Assembly (NCBI RefSeq): GCF_001649575.2
Contig: NC_051441.1
Span: forward strand, 13,608,903-13,672,902
Length of the DNA stretch: 64,000 nucleotides
Direction of reading: 5' to 3'
Source: Kryptolebias marmoratus
Lineage: Eukaryota; Chordata; Actinopteri; Cyprinodontiformes; Rivulidae
This document shows, piece after piece, positions 1-18,733 of the stretch. How positions within the stretch are numbered: position 1 is the stretch's first letter; every line of letters starts with the position of its first letter. Made by a program: the position numbers and the translations under genes. The notes under the pieces were generated by a model. That model made no database searches, was not told the DNA's origin, and saw only the letters and a program-made list of their open reading frames with translations.

Positions 1-860
1 AATGAGCTCCAGCTTTTCTAACATTTCAACATACTTTTAATAAAAATGCATGTTTCTATTTTCGTCTTGGTGGACATATTGTTGTGATTATTTCATCTGG
101 TTTGATCCAGATCTTAGCTTCTGAGTACTGATCCCATATATGTCAAGACTTTGGAAACAGGACTTCTGTAGCTGATATTAAATGAAGTGGTGGCTGCACC
201 AATCTAAAACTATTCCGGATAATTATTGTGACGTGCAAAATGAACGGCTGCGGCGTGGCAAGAGGTAAAAACTATAATGAGACATAATGAGGCGGCCTGT
301 GCCACAAACAATAAATGGTTCCTACGCTCACAGTAGTTTAGGTGTGAGGAACTCACATGTCCTTAAAGGGATTCAGAGTGAAAACAAAATCAAATTTAAG
401 AGATGAGTTTAGGATTGCCGTGTAAGCAAGTAAAAAAAGTGGGGCTGAGGAGAAGAAGGTTGAGTAGCACCGCTGCAAAGTGTTATAAAAAGGTTTCATG
501 TCTCCTCAAGTGTTTGGAAGCTGTGGATTTAAGAAAACGCAGCTCAACAGGAATAAATATTACCTTTGCTGTGGACTCCAAGCTGAACTTAATGCTGTAG
601 CAACAACAGAAATAAAACCCATCAGGGTCTGAACATATTCTGTTCATTCCTGACGTTGATTTGTTGATGAGACTTGTGAGAATAAAAGCCTTGTCCTCCA
701 AATCGATCCAGTACCTGAGGGGAAAGCAGAAAGCCTTCAGCTTCTGTGGTGTTTGGTTTGAAGCATGCCAGCGTGTCCTCGAGGCTGACTGCGGTCGGCC
801 CGAAGGCTCGGTAGCCGAGTGTGTTGGTAGGCAGGTGGCTCTAACTCTGGTCTTCCACAG

Positions 861-911
861 ACTGGTGGTCAGACGGACAGCGCTAAGGACAGCCCGCTGA
901 AGAGACAACAG
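861..911 (+). CDS. Candidate extra (possibly alternative) mapk8ip3 exon, 51 nt
   Basis: A pyrimidine-rich tract ending in CTTCCACAG is followed by 51 nt without a stop. These read TGGQTDSAKDSPLKRQQ and end in CAG followed by GCAAGT, which fits the consensus for a GC-AG intron. The length is a multiple of three and the phase matches the next confident exon (2508), so inclusion or skipping would keep frame. The peptide is polar and looks like linker sequence. I do not recognise it from JIP3 orthologues, so this is an inference from splice signals only. Confidence 0.35.
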
Positions 912-1383
912 GCAAGTGAGACCGACAGAGTGCTGGCCAGCATGCGCCTTTATGGCTCCCCCTCCCCTTATTAACCTTTAACCACCTGAATCTCCGACCC
1001 CTGCAGAGGCTGACATCTGCTGAACAAAAACAGGGAAAAAAAAAAAAAATTATAAATGTACGGCTTTTGTTCAACTTAACTCCCAGAAATGCATGAATGT
1101 TAAGAATGTTTTTTTTCTATTTTTAGGTGTGATGTGTTGTGATGAAGAGTACAGAGACTACAGCTCTGATAAAATTCTTCTTCTGTAGAGTCGACCCCAG
1201 ACTATTTATTTTGACCCCGTTCCTGTTTTGCAGCTTTTTTACCTTTAACCTCTGTCTGTCTCAACCTGCCCTACTAAACACATTCAAGTAGTAATCTCTT
1301 TAATCTCTGCTTCGTCTTAGTGTTGTTCTCTTAAAGGTAAAAAATCTACAGTTTGATGGTGACCAAAGCTTGTTTTTACAGCC

Positions 1384-1932
1384 CTTATTCTGAAAAAGTT
1401 GGAATGTTGTCTAAAATAAAAAATATTCGAAGATCATCGGCCTCCAATACTGACCTTTGACCTTGTCCTTTGAGCTCAGAGATTTCTCCAGATTCTGTAA
1501 ATCTTTTGATGATTTTATGAACTATAGACGATGGGATATTCTGTCTTCACAACTTTTTGATGAAGAACCTTATTCTGTAATTGTTTCACTATTTTTAGAT
1601 GCAGTTTTTCACAGACTGGTGAATCTCTGCCCAGCTTAACTTCTAAGAGATTCAGACGCTCAAAGGTCCTACTGACCTGTTTAAAAATTAACCTAATTAG
1701 TTGCTAATTGCTCCTCCAGCTGTTTCTGATTCAGACCGTTGATTTTTGCCACCTTTTGCTGCTCCTGTCTCCACTTTTTTAAAATGTCTTGCCACAATCA
1801 AAACCTTTTTCCCCACCAAAAGTGGAAGTATTTTTTAGTTTAAGCATTTGATATGTTTAGTATGTCCCATTGTGAATAAAGTCTTTACTTATATTTTACT
1901 CAACGTCTAACTTTTTCAAAAATGGGGTTGTA
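1384..1932 (-). mobile_element. Decayed Tc1/mariner-type transposon remnant
   Basis: The two ends form a weak inverted pair: an AAAAAGTTGGAATGTTG-type end near 1392, and CTAACTTTTTCAAAAATGGG plus GTTGTA near 1913-1932. Teleost Tc1/mariner copies commonly end in such TACAACCCC / AAGTTGGGA-type sequence. The interior around 1475-1680 (GATGATTTTATGAACTATAG, then a run around CAGACTGGTGAATCTCTGCC) resembles the reverse strand of that transposase region. No open frame of useful length survives. The family call is from remembered consensus and was not aligned. Confidence 0.55.
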
Positions 1933-1945
1933 TGTTACTGTAGGC

Positions 1946-2159
1946 CAGGGGTGTCCAACCCTGGTCCTGGAGGGCCACCATCCTGCATGTGTTACTTGTT
2001 TCTCTGCTCCAACACACCTGATTCAGTGGTTAAACCACCTCTTCATGTTCTGCAGAAGCCTGTATATCAGCCATTGATTCAAACCAGGTGTGTTGGAGCA
2101 GAGAAACAAGTAAAACATGCAGGAGGGTGGCCCTCCAGGACCAGGATTGGAGACCCCAG
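1946..2159. mobile_element. hAT-like MITE, copy 1
   Basis: The element begins CAGGGGTGTCCAA and ends TTGGAGACCCCAG, an imperfect terminal inverted repeat. Its arms are nearly palindromic over about 100 bp each (CTGCTCCAACACACCTGATT on one arm, its complement on the other). It is flanked by an 8-bp target-site duplication with one mismatch, CTGTAGGC at 1938-1945 and CTGTAGCC at 2160-2167. The 8-bp duplication and CAGGGGT ends are typical of hAT elements. Two relatives lie at 25337 and 53306. It is non-coding and non-autonomous. Confidence 0.85.
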
Positions 2160-2507
2160 CTGTAGCCTCTTTTAGATCCTGTTTCTGTGTCCACTACTTT
2201 AAGTTTGTGGAATAACTTTCGTGCTTTCATCCAGTTTCTGGCAATGAAAATGAGATTGAATTAAAGTGTAACTGAATCCATTTGAATATGAAGAAGAAGA
2301 AAGAAACAGAAAAATAGCTTTGCACCTTTGTGTTTAGCAGCAGTCAGCAGTTATGTGCCTCATGCATGAGGCAGACGTATCAGTTTCACCTCTGATGATC
2401 TACAGAAGAGTTGGTTTTCTAATCTGTCTTTGTGATCAGGGTGATTTCAGATGCGTTGATAAAACCTCTCCTCTTGTCTCATGACTGCTTGTCACATCTG
2501 CCTGCAG

Positions 2508-9447
<6,940 letters not shown>

Positions 9448-10140
9448 CGCCCGAAACTGGCTGACCGTCACATCCGAACATCTCTCTGAATAATAATCAG
9501 TATCTTGATTATTGTAACAATCCCGGGTCATGTAAAAGTTCCCCCCTGGCTGTGAAACCCTCCGAGCCTTGCATCGTTCCTTGTAACTATTATACCCCCC
9601 CCCCCGGTCCCGTCACCTTTTACCGCCTGTAAATGACCTCCTCTGATCTATTTATCTGCCTGCCGTCCTACGGCCGCCCCACGCAGGACGTTGTAACCAT
9701 CATCATAAGCCTTGTAACCCGGCCTCATAACTACCTCCCTCGTCTGCGTCGATCTTATACTCGCCCTGTAAGCACACGCCATCTTTTCCAGAGGTTTATC
9801 CCGTCAAATTTAGGCCTAAAAAGAACAGCGGCGGCGTGAAGGTTAGCCTCACGACCCCACAAACCATCTCTTCGTTGTTTTCTAGTGTCTGTATTTCCAT
9901 CCGCAGCGGTTCAAAGGTCAGACCACGTCCACATCCACCTAAAGGGGCCGAGTTCAACGTCTCCAAACTTCCATTTCTGAAATAATCCCCTCCCAGAGTA
10001 GCTGTTCAGACGGTTCGGTGCCCGGCAGCATGTTTTTACTTTATGTACAGGGGTTGCTGTAAATCCTCTCGGTTCAGTATGGAAATCTGTGCATTGATCT
10101 CTATCTGTGGATTAAATATTAAACATATTTGTGTGCTGAA
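9448..10140 (+). other. mapk8ip3 3' UTR
   Basis: This runs from the stop codon to just past the ATTAAA signals at 10111 and 10118. It holds a C-rich run (9595-9605) and a repeated CTTGTAAC-type motif, and no credible reading frame. Confidence 0.7.
10111..10123 (+). terminator. mapk8ip3 poly(A) signals (two overlapping ATTAAA)
   Basis: ATTAAA occurs at 10111-10116 and 10118-10123. A T/GT-rich stretch (ATTTGTGTGCTG) follows within 20 bp. No better AATAAA lies between the stop and this point. Confidence 0.6.
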
Positions 10141-10141
10141 A

Positions 10142-10936
10142 GCAATTTAATGTGTGGCACTTTGTTCAACGTCACAAGAAGTTACAACAGAGGACCGTAT
10201 TTTAAAAAGCTTGGATTTATTATTTGTTTTTGAACCATTTGAAAACATCGTAGGACCTTACAGACGCTGGGGATGGTTTTCCTTTAGTCAAAGACAAAAT
10301 ATGAGCAAATTATGTCCACTGCCGTTTCATTTTAAAGGTTGAAGCTAAGCCTTTTAAGAAAATATAAAAAAAACATAAGAGCTATATGTTAATCTAAAGC
10401 TTGAAACTTTACATTCAAGTACTTCCACATGATCATTAACTAATAACCACTGGTTGATTTTCCTCTAAAAAACTAAAACCTACAACAAGCTTTTGTTACT
10501 AAGTGCCAAAAAAAGGGACAGGTAGTGTATTTACTAAGAGTTATGTGTTATTCTGAAGCTTTAAAGAGGCATAACACCAGCTGATTGCACAGCTTAATGA
10601 ATTCATCTGAATCAGCTTTTATTTGCAGCCATTTTACCTGAAGTGTCATAAATCCACAGTTTTATTGCTCCAAATCAACATGAAACTGCTCAACAAAACC
10701 ACGCTGGCCACAGGAAGCAGGGTATTTTATCAACATGTTGCTCATTTAGTGTTTTTTGTTAAAGCCGTCCCCCTGCGTCAGGGGAAAATGTAAACAGAGA
10801 AATGCAGTGAAGGTAGAGCGGATCTTCCTCCGTGGAGCAAACAGCTGAAAGGAGACATTCGTCTGAGGCAAGATGAGGTCTTTTTTCTTCTATCAGCTTA
10901 AAGCCCGCTGGTTTCCGTCTGGACCGGCGCGGGCCG
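10142..10936 (-). other. nme3 3' UTR and the short gap to mapk8ip3
   Basis: On the minus strand, AATAAA (plus-strand TTTATT at 10216-10221) is a fitting poly(A) signal for nme3. That gives a 3' UTR of about 720 nt and leaves only about 100 bp between the two convergent signals. No other gene is visible. Confidence 0.55.
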
Positions 10937-13861
10937 TCAGTAGACCCACCTCCTGCTGCTGCTCTCCCAGCTCTGGAGCTCCTTCTGACCGAACCACAGA
11001 CTGATCTCCTTCTGGGCGCTCTCCACCGAGTCGCTGCCGTGGATCACGTTCCTGAACGCAGAGCAGAACGCCGGTCGGTTTATTTTTATGTTTGTTTACC
11101 CCAAAACCAAAACAGACAAACTATTCACAGAAACATCAAAACAGTCAAACATCCTCAACATTTTACAACAAAGAAAACCAGCGTATGAAGAGGATTAGAT
11201 ACTAAAGGGCCTTAAAAAGCATTTTATTTACTTTTTGTTTGTTTTTACTTTTTTCTTTATTCCACGTTTTATAAAGTGACATTTTTCCACCTAAAAAGTG
11301 TTTTATTGTGTGATGGATGAATACAATGTCAATATATAAATATCATAGATTTCATTTATTTTGACAATTTTGAATAAAAATCCATCAAAAAGTGTTTAAA
11401 TCAACAGAACATTTAACGCTTTATGAAAGGTGCCTTGTAGGTAAATTCACACTGATTAATCTGCTCTAATATAAATTATTTTGTCTAAGGGTTAACTTTA
11501 TTTAATTTAAGCAATTATTGGGATGTTTAGTTAAATGAAAACTATATATTGGCCAAATATTGTAAAAACTGGTGTTGCATATCGGCTACCCTGATTTCTG
11601 AGAATCATTTTGGCATCTACTTGTAATTTATTTATAAACAAAATCTTTGCAGTTTTTTTAGGAGAGAAAATAAACAGTCCAGCATTTTATAAAAGTGCTT
11701 CACTTGAAATTAAAATGTAAACATTACATTAAATACAGAGTAAAACTAATATATTTAACTGCAATTATGACAAAACCGGCTGTTTTGTTGACGACTTTTT
11801 TTTCCAGAACGTCTTCAGCCTTTAAAGACTTCGCTTCACCTAAACTTTAATATTTTCTTCCAGCAGAATGTTTTTTTCTGCTCTTTAAGCTGCAGGTTTT
11901 AATAAACTCACGTCTCATTTCTCCTGATGTGTTTGAATTTGTCAGCTCTTACTTGCCCACTTCTAAGCAAAAATCTCCCCAGACGGTTCCAGGCAGCGAG
12001 TCCGAAGGATCCGTCTCTCCTAACATCTTGCGAGCCGTTTTGACCACGTCCAAACCCTGCCACACCTGAACAGACACGCCATTAGATAGTAGGAGTTTGA
12101 AATGAAAAGAAAACAATGAAAAGTGTGTGTGCCTCACCATTGCAACGACGGGTCCAGAGCTCATGTATCTTATCAGCGAGCTGAAGAACGGCCGGTTCCT
12201 CAGGTCCCAGTAGTGCTCCCGGAGCAGGTCCTCAGACGCCTGGTTTACACAAGAAAAACATGACAAACACAAACTTGTTTACTAGTGTCCAGCGTTCACT
12301 GCGCCAATCCCCACCGTGCGCTGGAGCCACGGGTTCGCAGCACGTACCTGCACGAGCTTGAGGCCCACGAGTTTGAACCCCTTTCTCTCAAAGCGACGCA
12401 CAATTTCTCCCACCAGTCTCCACTGCACGCCGTCCGGTTTCACGGCGACGAAGGTGCGCTCGTTCGCCCCCGTCCAGCCTGGAACATCGGTGCAAAGTTT
12501 CCACAGAATCAAAACGCTTTGCTTGTCATTTCACACCAAACTTCAGAGAAGATTTGGTAGATTTATAATAACAAAAAAAGACTCAAATCTGAAAAGATCT
12601 GTCGACTTTTGACCCCTTTTCTAACATTAAAACATCTGGAAATTTCTTGTGAATACCAAATATCTCCCTGTTGGAATATCAGGCTTGTAGTAAAATATTT
12701 TTAGCTTAAATTTAAAAATAAAAAGCAGCTAAATTTGGGTATATTTTACCTTTTTGGAGCCACAAAACACCAGACAAAGAAAATGTTTTAGCATATTTCA
12801 GGGTTTAGATGTGTACCAAGATGTTTAATTTAGACTTTGTTGTCCGTTTAATAGTCTCAACAATAAAAAGCCGGTTTTTATCACTTATTTTATTTTTTTT
12901 AATTTAAAGACATCAGGGGGCCGGTTGGAGATCATCCAGACGCCACTCCTGGCCCATGAGCTGGATGTTGTCTGTCTGGTCCAAAATGTTTTTAATCAGA
13001 AACTCAAAACCAAAGATACTGATGGATAAAACCTTTAAACTCGAGGCTTGGTGAGGTAAATGAACCAACAGTGAGCATCAGGATGACTTTTATACACAAA
13101 ATATGTGAAAAATTATCTCATTTGTCTGATCAATTTTCAAAAATTTTGAATTTAATCTTTTAGAAAATAGAACTGGGAGTAAAGTCTGGAAACACCAATG
13201 ATTTTTCCAAACTTATCTAAACTAAAACATGCACCTTAATAAGGTTTTTTGCTATAAAAGCCAACATCTTTGCTTGTCTTGCGTTGTAGACTTCTAACAA
13301 ATGCTTAAAAAGCTTCAGAAGTGGAGCAACAAACCTCAACACACACGCTGCCTGAATCTAGTTTAGTTTGCCTCTCCAGGTTCATCAATCAGGGTGTGTT
13401 TCTGCACCAAATCTTCCAGCTCATGCAAATCTCTGTGACCTTTTTTTGCGCATGCGCACATTAACTAATAATAAGCCGCTGATTCAACTTTTCTTCAGAG
13501 GAGTGCAAACCTGGAATTAGTTAGCAAGCTAACCCCAAGCACTTTAGGTACAAAGTCGTGCGTTAAAGCAACAGAGGAACGGGGTTAAAAAGCGTAAAGT
13601 TTCGTTGTTTTATTAATCAAACTGGAAGCCAAATTCCCGGCGCTTCTGGTAAAGTTAGCAGGTTTGTGTGTTTCAGCTCTCCTCTCTGATGCTAACCGAG
13701 GCGGCGGCGTCAGCATCGGCATCTCCAGAAAACCGAGAATATCAGCCGGTAAGACTCACGCCGAGGCCCCGTAACCCTAACCGGGACGGTCTACAGACAC
13801 AAATATGTCACCAACCTGACTGGAAGAAATGAGCGAAAACAGACATAAACAGGAAAATCAT
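10937..13861 (-). CDS. nme3: Nucleoside diphosphate kinase 3
   Basis: NDP kinase transfers the gamma-phosphate of NTPs to NDPs through a phosphohistidine. NME3 carries a hydrophobic N-terminus and is linked to the mitochondrial outer membrane and cilia. Minus-strand exons: 13861-13816, 12478-12348, 12239-12138, 12065-11953 and 11051-10937, 507 nt in total, 168 residues (human NME3 has 169). The N-terminus [14 protein letters not shown] is hydrophobic. Using NM23-H1 numbering, the active-site residues Lys12, Tyr52, Phe60, Arg88, Thr94, Asn115 and His118 are present as K29, Y69, F77, R105, T111, N132 and H135. Arg105 is replaced by Trp (W122, in PGTVWGDF), and Arg18 by W35 (DGVQWRLVG). The gene is otherwise intact, so a divergent but expressed protein is more likely than a pseudogene. 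It lies tail to tail with mapk8ip3, as in human 16p13.3. Confidence 0.95.
13447..13458. promoter_or_regulatory. NRF1-type palindrome TGCGCATGCGCA in nme3 intron 1
   Basis: This is an exact match to the palindromic nuclear respiratory factor 1 motif, about 400 bp downstream of the first coding exon. Function is inferred from the motif only. Confidence 0.45.
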
Positions 13862-14997
13862 GGCCGGTGGAGGACGGAGCACTGAGATCTCTCTGTGGGC
13901 AACGGAGAGGATCGGCTCGCGCGGATTCGCGTTGCTAAGAAACGCTTCGTAGGCGAGACCACGTGGTGCAGCAGCTACGGGAGCCCAGGAGGATTTACGT
14001 TACGGCAGGGAAAAAAACTGACTCCAGATTTTCTCACGGAAACCGAGCTTTAATTTCGTATTAAAGACGGTTCGAAAAACCTCAGTGAGTTTGCTGCGCT
14101 CGTGAGGATGTTGTTTAAGGAAATCAATCACAACTTGACCACATGTTTTATATAACACGTAAATTTTGTTATTATAAAACCCAGAATTTTACATATAGTT
14201 AGAAACTGCAGTTGTTTTTTCCATGTTAAAAACAATCTCAACATCATTAACTTATTATTAGACAAGCATGATGGGGGTAGGGGTGCTGCAGCACCTCTTG
14301 ATGGCTCCCAGAGGACAGGAATAGCCAAATATAATATAAAACTGTATTTTATATTACTAAGATTTGCAATTTCATTCTGAAATTACTACAATGTCTAAAA
14401 GAAGCTGTTCTGCTTAAAAGTCAAAGATCTGCATCCAGATAAAACTTCATTTTGGTCCACATCTAACATTTGGGAACAACGTAGAAATAAAATTTCTTTT
14501 TAAGCCTAAACTGTGTCTCCTAACGCAACATGCTGTAATTGACTTTATTTGTGTTATAAAGTTCTAATCTAGACGTTACCAACTAATGCACTCTATTATA
14601 TGACTTTTTTGTCAAAACCATTTTTGTATTTAAAAAAATAACAATTTAATTTAGCAAATAACACAGTTTTGGTTCCCTCTTAAACAATACACAATATAAT
14701 GTCAACCTAGGATAAGTTAATAAAATGTAAATGTAATGGGTTTATAACCTATTAATAACAAACATTTTATTTTCCTTTGCATAAACAGGTGGAGCACATT
14801 CTCATACAGCTTTGATAAATGTATTAATGCATAAAAATATTTTAAAAGACCATGTTTGATCTCAAGTTTATTATTCAGCATATCACTCAAACATACACGG
14901 GCCTGTATCTGATGAACAGAAAACTCATCTGAGTCCAGGAGAAAACAAGATGTTGAGACGCATGAGAGTCCAAAGATGTGTGAGTCATAAGGTGGCT
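13862..14997 (-). other. nme3 promoter and mrps34 3' UTR
   Basis: The first 250 bp are relatively GC-rich and hold the nme3 promoter. The remainder is AT-rich. Plus-strand TTTATT at about 14866 gives a minus-strand AATAAA that would end mrps34 about 130 nt after its stop. No gene is seen in between. Confidence 0.55.
13931..13943. promoter_or_regulatory. Possible RFX X-box upstream of nme3
   Basis: GTTGCTAAGAAAC is an imperfect inverted repeat close to the X-box form (GTYNCC, short spacer, RGNAAC), with one mismatch in the first half. It lies 70 bp upstream of the nme3 start codon. RFX factors drive ciliary genes and NME3 has ciliary links, so the placement makes sense, but one short motif is weak evidence. 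Confidence 0.35.
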
Positions 14998-16328
14998 TCA
15001 TACGGCTGTGCCCTCTTTCCTCTGTCTCTCTTGTGCCTGTCTAAAGAAATAGTCTTTGTTGAGCACTACGTCCCTCTTTAAAGGCAGGGCTGGCTCCTCT
15101 ACCTCCGTGGCTCCTCCTGCTTTGTGACGCTCCGCCAGCATCATGGCACGCAGCAGCGGAGGGTAGGGGACGTAGCGCACCGGAGGCTCCGGGAGTGGCT
15201 GGAAGTCTTTAAACTGCTGCTCCATGTGTTTGGGAATCAGGCGCCAGTCGTGGTACATCACTTTATCTACCTCCTTCACTTCACTCTCAGGTTTTCCTGT
15301 CAAACAAAACAACAGGTTATGCAGATTATAACAGGTTATGTTATGTTGTAATACTGCATGACAACCAGTAATAATATCTCACCACATCATTGCGATCTGG
15401 TTTCAGCTCAGTTTAAGAGGGTCTGATCTTACCTTTATATGTGAGGATACCCCAGGCTTTGCCATGATCCATGTTCTACACAAAGAAACGGAGGTGGTTT
15501 GTTAGGACACATGTAGAACGGTGCGTTAAGAATGTGCATTATAAAGAGGGGATAAATGTTGGATCAGGATAAGAAAGTTTGCTAAATGCTCTCAGTGAAC
15601 CTTCTGAACCAGGTCAGTTTGGATAAAGCATTGATATATATTCAGCTGTGCTGGGGATGGCTCAATAAACATGAATTGCTGGTTAAAAAAAAAAGAAATA
15701 CAAAAAACGTTTATGTTTAATTTTCCAGAATGATAGGTAGAAAAAAAAGAGAACAATATGTACACACAACTTCAAATATTTTTAAATATAACAAAAATAA
15801 AGTGTATGCACTTGCACAAACACAGTTTTAAATAAATAGATACTTTTGTCATTCGTTTCATACACCACAGTGCACATTAGAATGAAATTGTATTGCAATG
15901 GCTCAGATGAAGGGGGAAAAAAGAAATAAGCTTGCATCTGAGCACGGGTTTAGTTTTAGGATGAGCTCCAAACTGCTAAGTGCAGCACAGTGACCTGGAG
16001 CATCTCTCACCTCAGCTGTGTAGTCCACCTTGACCTTTGTGATCTGCCAGTAGCTGGGCTCGGTGTGGTCCTCCAGCCAGGACTTTCGGGTGAACATCCG
16101 GCCAATTCCGAACAGTCTCAAACCTGCCAGCAGAGAGAAGAGGCGGCTCTCCCTGCGGACATCCTGCCAGGCCATGACGGGCAGCATCTTCCCGGTGAGA
16201 GGCCGCCTCATCGTCTCGTAGTCCAGGGCGTACTTCTGGGAGTCCGGCGGCTGCGACTTCAGCTCTCGGTACGCCCGGATCTTCCGAGCCATTTCAGCTA
16301 TGAGACGCAGCCTCTTCTTCTTCGCCAT
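14998..16328 (-). CDS. mrps34: Mitochondrial small ribosomal subunit protein mS34
   Basis: mS34 is a metazoan-specific component of the mitoribosome small subunit. Minus-strand exons: 16328-16011, 15475-15433 and 15296-14998, 660 nt, 219 residues (human 218). Recognisable blocks: start [66 protein letters not shown] across exon 2, and [12 protein letters not shown] with [17 protein letters not shown] in exon 3. The basic N-terminus suits mitochondrial import and rRNA binding. The start is the ATG in CCGTCATGG. A likely 5' UTR acceptor lies at about 16388, so longer in-frame upstream codons are probably intronic. It sits next to nme3, as in human 16p13.3. Confidence 0.96.
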
Positions 16329-18733
16329 GACGGTGAAAAGTGCCGCAAATACCCGTTCACCGAAGCGCACTGGACCGCGTTTAACCTGAGAACGAAAATC
16401 AATGTTACAACTGAACTTAAGTACAACAACAGCAAAAATAAACACTCAATGCTAAAAAAAAAACTACTTCAAATTATTCAAAACAATCACTAGACAAAAA
16501 CTGCTTAGTGAGAAAATGTTTATAATAATAAATATATCAGTTAAAATACCTAAACGTGCCTGGAGAAATACGGTTTTGCAGTCGACCTCCGCAAGCAAGG
16601 CACACAACTTCCGCTTAGCTGGTCCGACCAAAAATAGTTCCGTACGAAACATCTGTGTGTACTTTTTGTTCTGCAGGTTGAAAATGTAGCTGAAGTTATA
16701 TTTTTTTAAAAAACCAAACAAATCCTTCTTTTCGTTGTTCAGCCATTTAGGTCAATAAAGTAAACATAAGTGTCAGAGTTAGGAAGTCTGTATTCCTGCA
16801 AAGGAAAAAATAGTTGCCTTTGATGCTGTTTTGGTTGGTATTATTTCACTTTTATAGAATTTAATGTGCAAGGACAAGATTTTGTAGAGGGGCTAAATTA
16901 ATGGAACAACTTTGACCATTATGTTTAAAATAAAATATCAGAAGAGAAGTTGGATTCAGCTAAATAAAAATAATAATAATTTTTCCCTACAACTTTGAAG
17001 AGTTTGTACAAAACCTGTAATTTATTTATGTATAAAAACACTAACCTGCTGTATAATCAACCCGTATGGTTTTACTGAACTTTATATAAATATATATTTA
17101 GCTGACCTACTTTAGTTATAGCATACATTATTTAAGCACACACACTAAAAAAAAACATTTATCCTCGAGAAATGTGATTTAATCTTTACCTTCAGTCAGA
17201 TATTTTTGCTAAAATTATTTTGTATTCCTGTAAGACAACAACAATTAAAGCATAATACAAACGTAATTAACAATCATAAGAGAGGAAAAATCTAAAACAC
17301 ATTAGAACTGTCTCACAGTAGAAATAATGACAAACCATAACCACTTTTGTCATTTGACATATTTTTAACCCTAATTAATGTCAACAAGAGTGAGATTAGT
17401 GTATTTCATGCTGTGTCTTGCAGACACCTTTTATTCTGAAGGCTGTGAGGTTTTCTCCTCCAGTGGAAATAGTAAAAAGGTTATTTTAAAGCCTGAACTT
17501 GGCTTTAATAAAGGGAGACTTGATGCGACTCTAACTTCCTGTGAAGGAGCCCGACGTGTTTTTGTTTACGACGGGGTCACACTCACTGAAAGTAGGTCAT
17601 GAAAAAACGAAGGCACCCGTCCACAAGCCGCCTTCTAACTATCTAACTCCGAGAGGGGGTCAACAAACTACATTTCTTTCTGTTTTATTAGCTTTACGTG
17701 TCGCTAATAAATCCCCGGAAACGTGAATCTGCTCCAGATTGCTAGCGGCTAGCAGCAAGTAGCCTCCGACGCTAGCTCCTGTTTGTGCAGCTCCAGGTAC
17801 GTCCTGCTACTATACTTGTACAAAAAATTGCCAAATCTACTCTTGTGGTCGCTTCAATAAAACATTAAACTGTCAGCTGCCGTGTTGTGACTTTATTTTG
17901 ACATTTTACGTGATAATCTACAAGCTAAAGTGGCGCAGTTAGCTGTTAGCGTTAGCCTAAGTGGCTAATTAAGCTAACGTGGAAACAACACCGCGCATCA
18001 AATATTTATTTACCGTCGATGCTAATCATTTTGTTAAATTACAACTAAAATTCTATCTTTATATTGTGCAGCTTGGGTATGTATTTTTGTTAGAAATATG
18101 CAGTCTTGTTGTTTTATCGAGGCGTTGCGGTTTTCGCTGGTTTAAACATATGTGAAGAAAAAAAATCAATTAACAGATAAACATTAAAGATTTAATGTTG
18201 CAGCATAAAAAATATCAAAATCTTTACAGTGTGGTGTCCTGCCCTGGGGACACAGTGCCAGCATAAATAAATACATTTCAGTAAATAAATTTAGCTCCAA
18301 TAGATTTCAAGTCATTATAAAACATCTTCTGAAATACTGAAGCTTTAAAAAAATCCGTTTTGTGATCTTTATTATGATTTAATATATATATATATTATTT
18401 GTTGCAATGTGTTTTGTGATGGTCTTTTTGTAAAATTGACAGTTTTTCTCTCTGTTATGTTTCAGGGCTTCTGCAAATATTACTGATGGGAAAAAATAAC
18501 ATCAATCAAAGTTTCTCAGACGTAAACAAGATTATAAAGTTGAAAGTTCATTTAGGCGCGTACATTAGATTAGAGTAAGCAGCAAAACCAAGCAGCAGTG
18601 ATGTGAGTTTGCAGATTTAAAGTCATGTTGCTCTGTTTGCTTTCAGCAGCTGGACTGATGCTTGGCTTCAGGCGTCTGGACTAAACCTCGACTGGGCGTC
18701 GAGCTCTTCTACTCGCGAGGCTCCGTTGCGGAC
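16329..18733. other. Divergent upstream region of mrps34 and spsb3
   Basis: The two genes are transcribed away from each other. GC-richer sequence near 16560-16640 is a likely mrps34 promoter. A likely spsb3 non-coding exon ends at 17796 (CTCCAG then GTACGT) and is joined to an acceptor at 18646 (TTTCAG). The block 17720-17990 carries repeated GCTAGC/GTTAGC words, common in teleost promoters. I found no EME2-like exon here, although human EME2 lies at this position. Confidence 0.5.

Larger units (their letters stand above)
1..2507 (+). other. Intronic sequence upstream of the first confident mapk8ip3 exon
   Basis: No exon here can be assigned with confidence. The next upstream mapk8ip3 exon expected from the family was not found, so this is read as a long intron. 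It holds one candidate 51-nt exon (861-911), a decayed Tc1/mariner-type element (about 1384-1932) and a hAT-like MITE (1946-2159), each listed separately. The rest is AT-rich with no recognisable content. Confidence 0.6.

Noticed and set aside
483..908. 141-codon minus-strand frame near the left edge
   Set aside because: Low-complexity and not recognisable. It lies opposite the candidate mapk8ip3 exon and has no splice or promoter support.
18662..18733. Upstream extension of the spsb3 frame
   Set aside because: It has no ATG in frame (it would start at TTG). The conserved N-terminus begins at the ATG at 18734.
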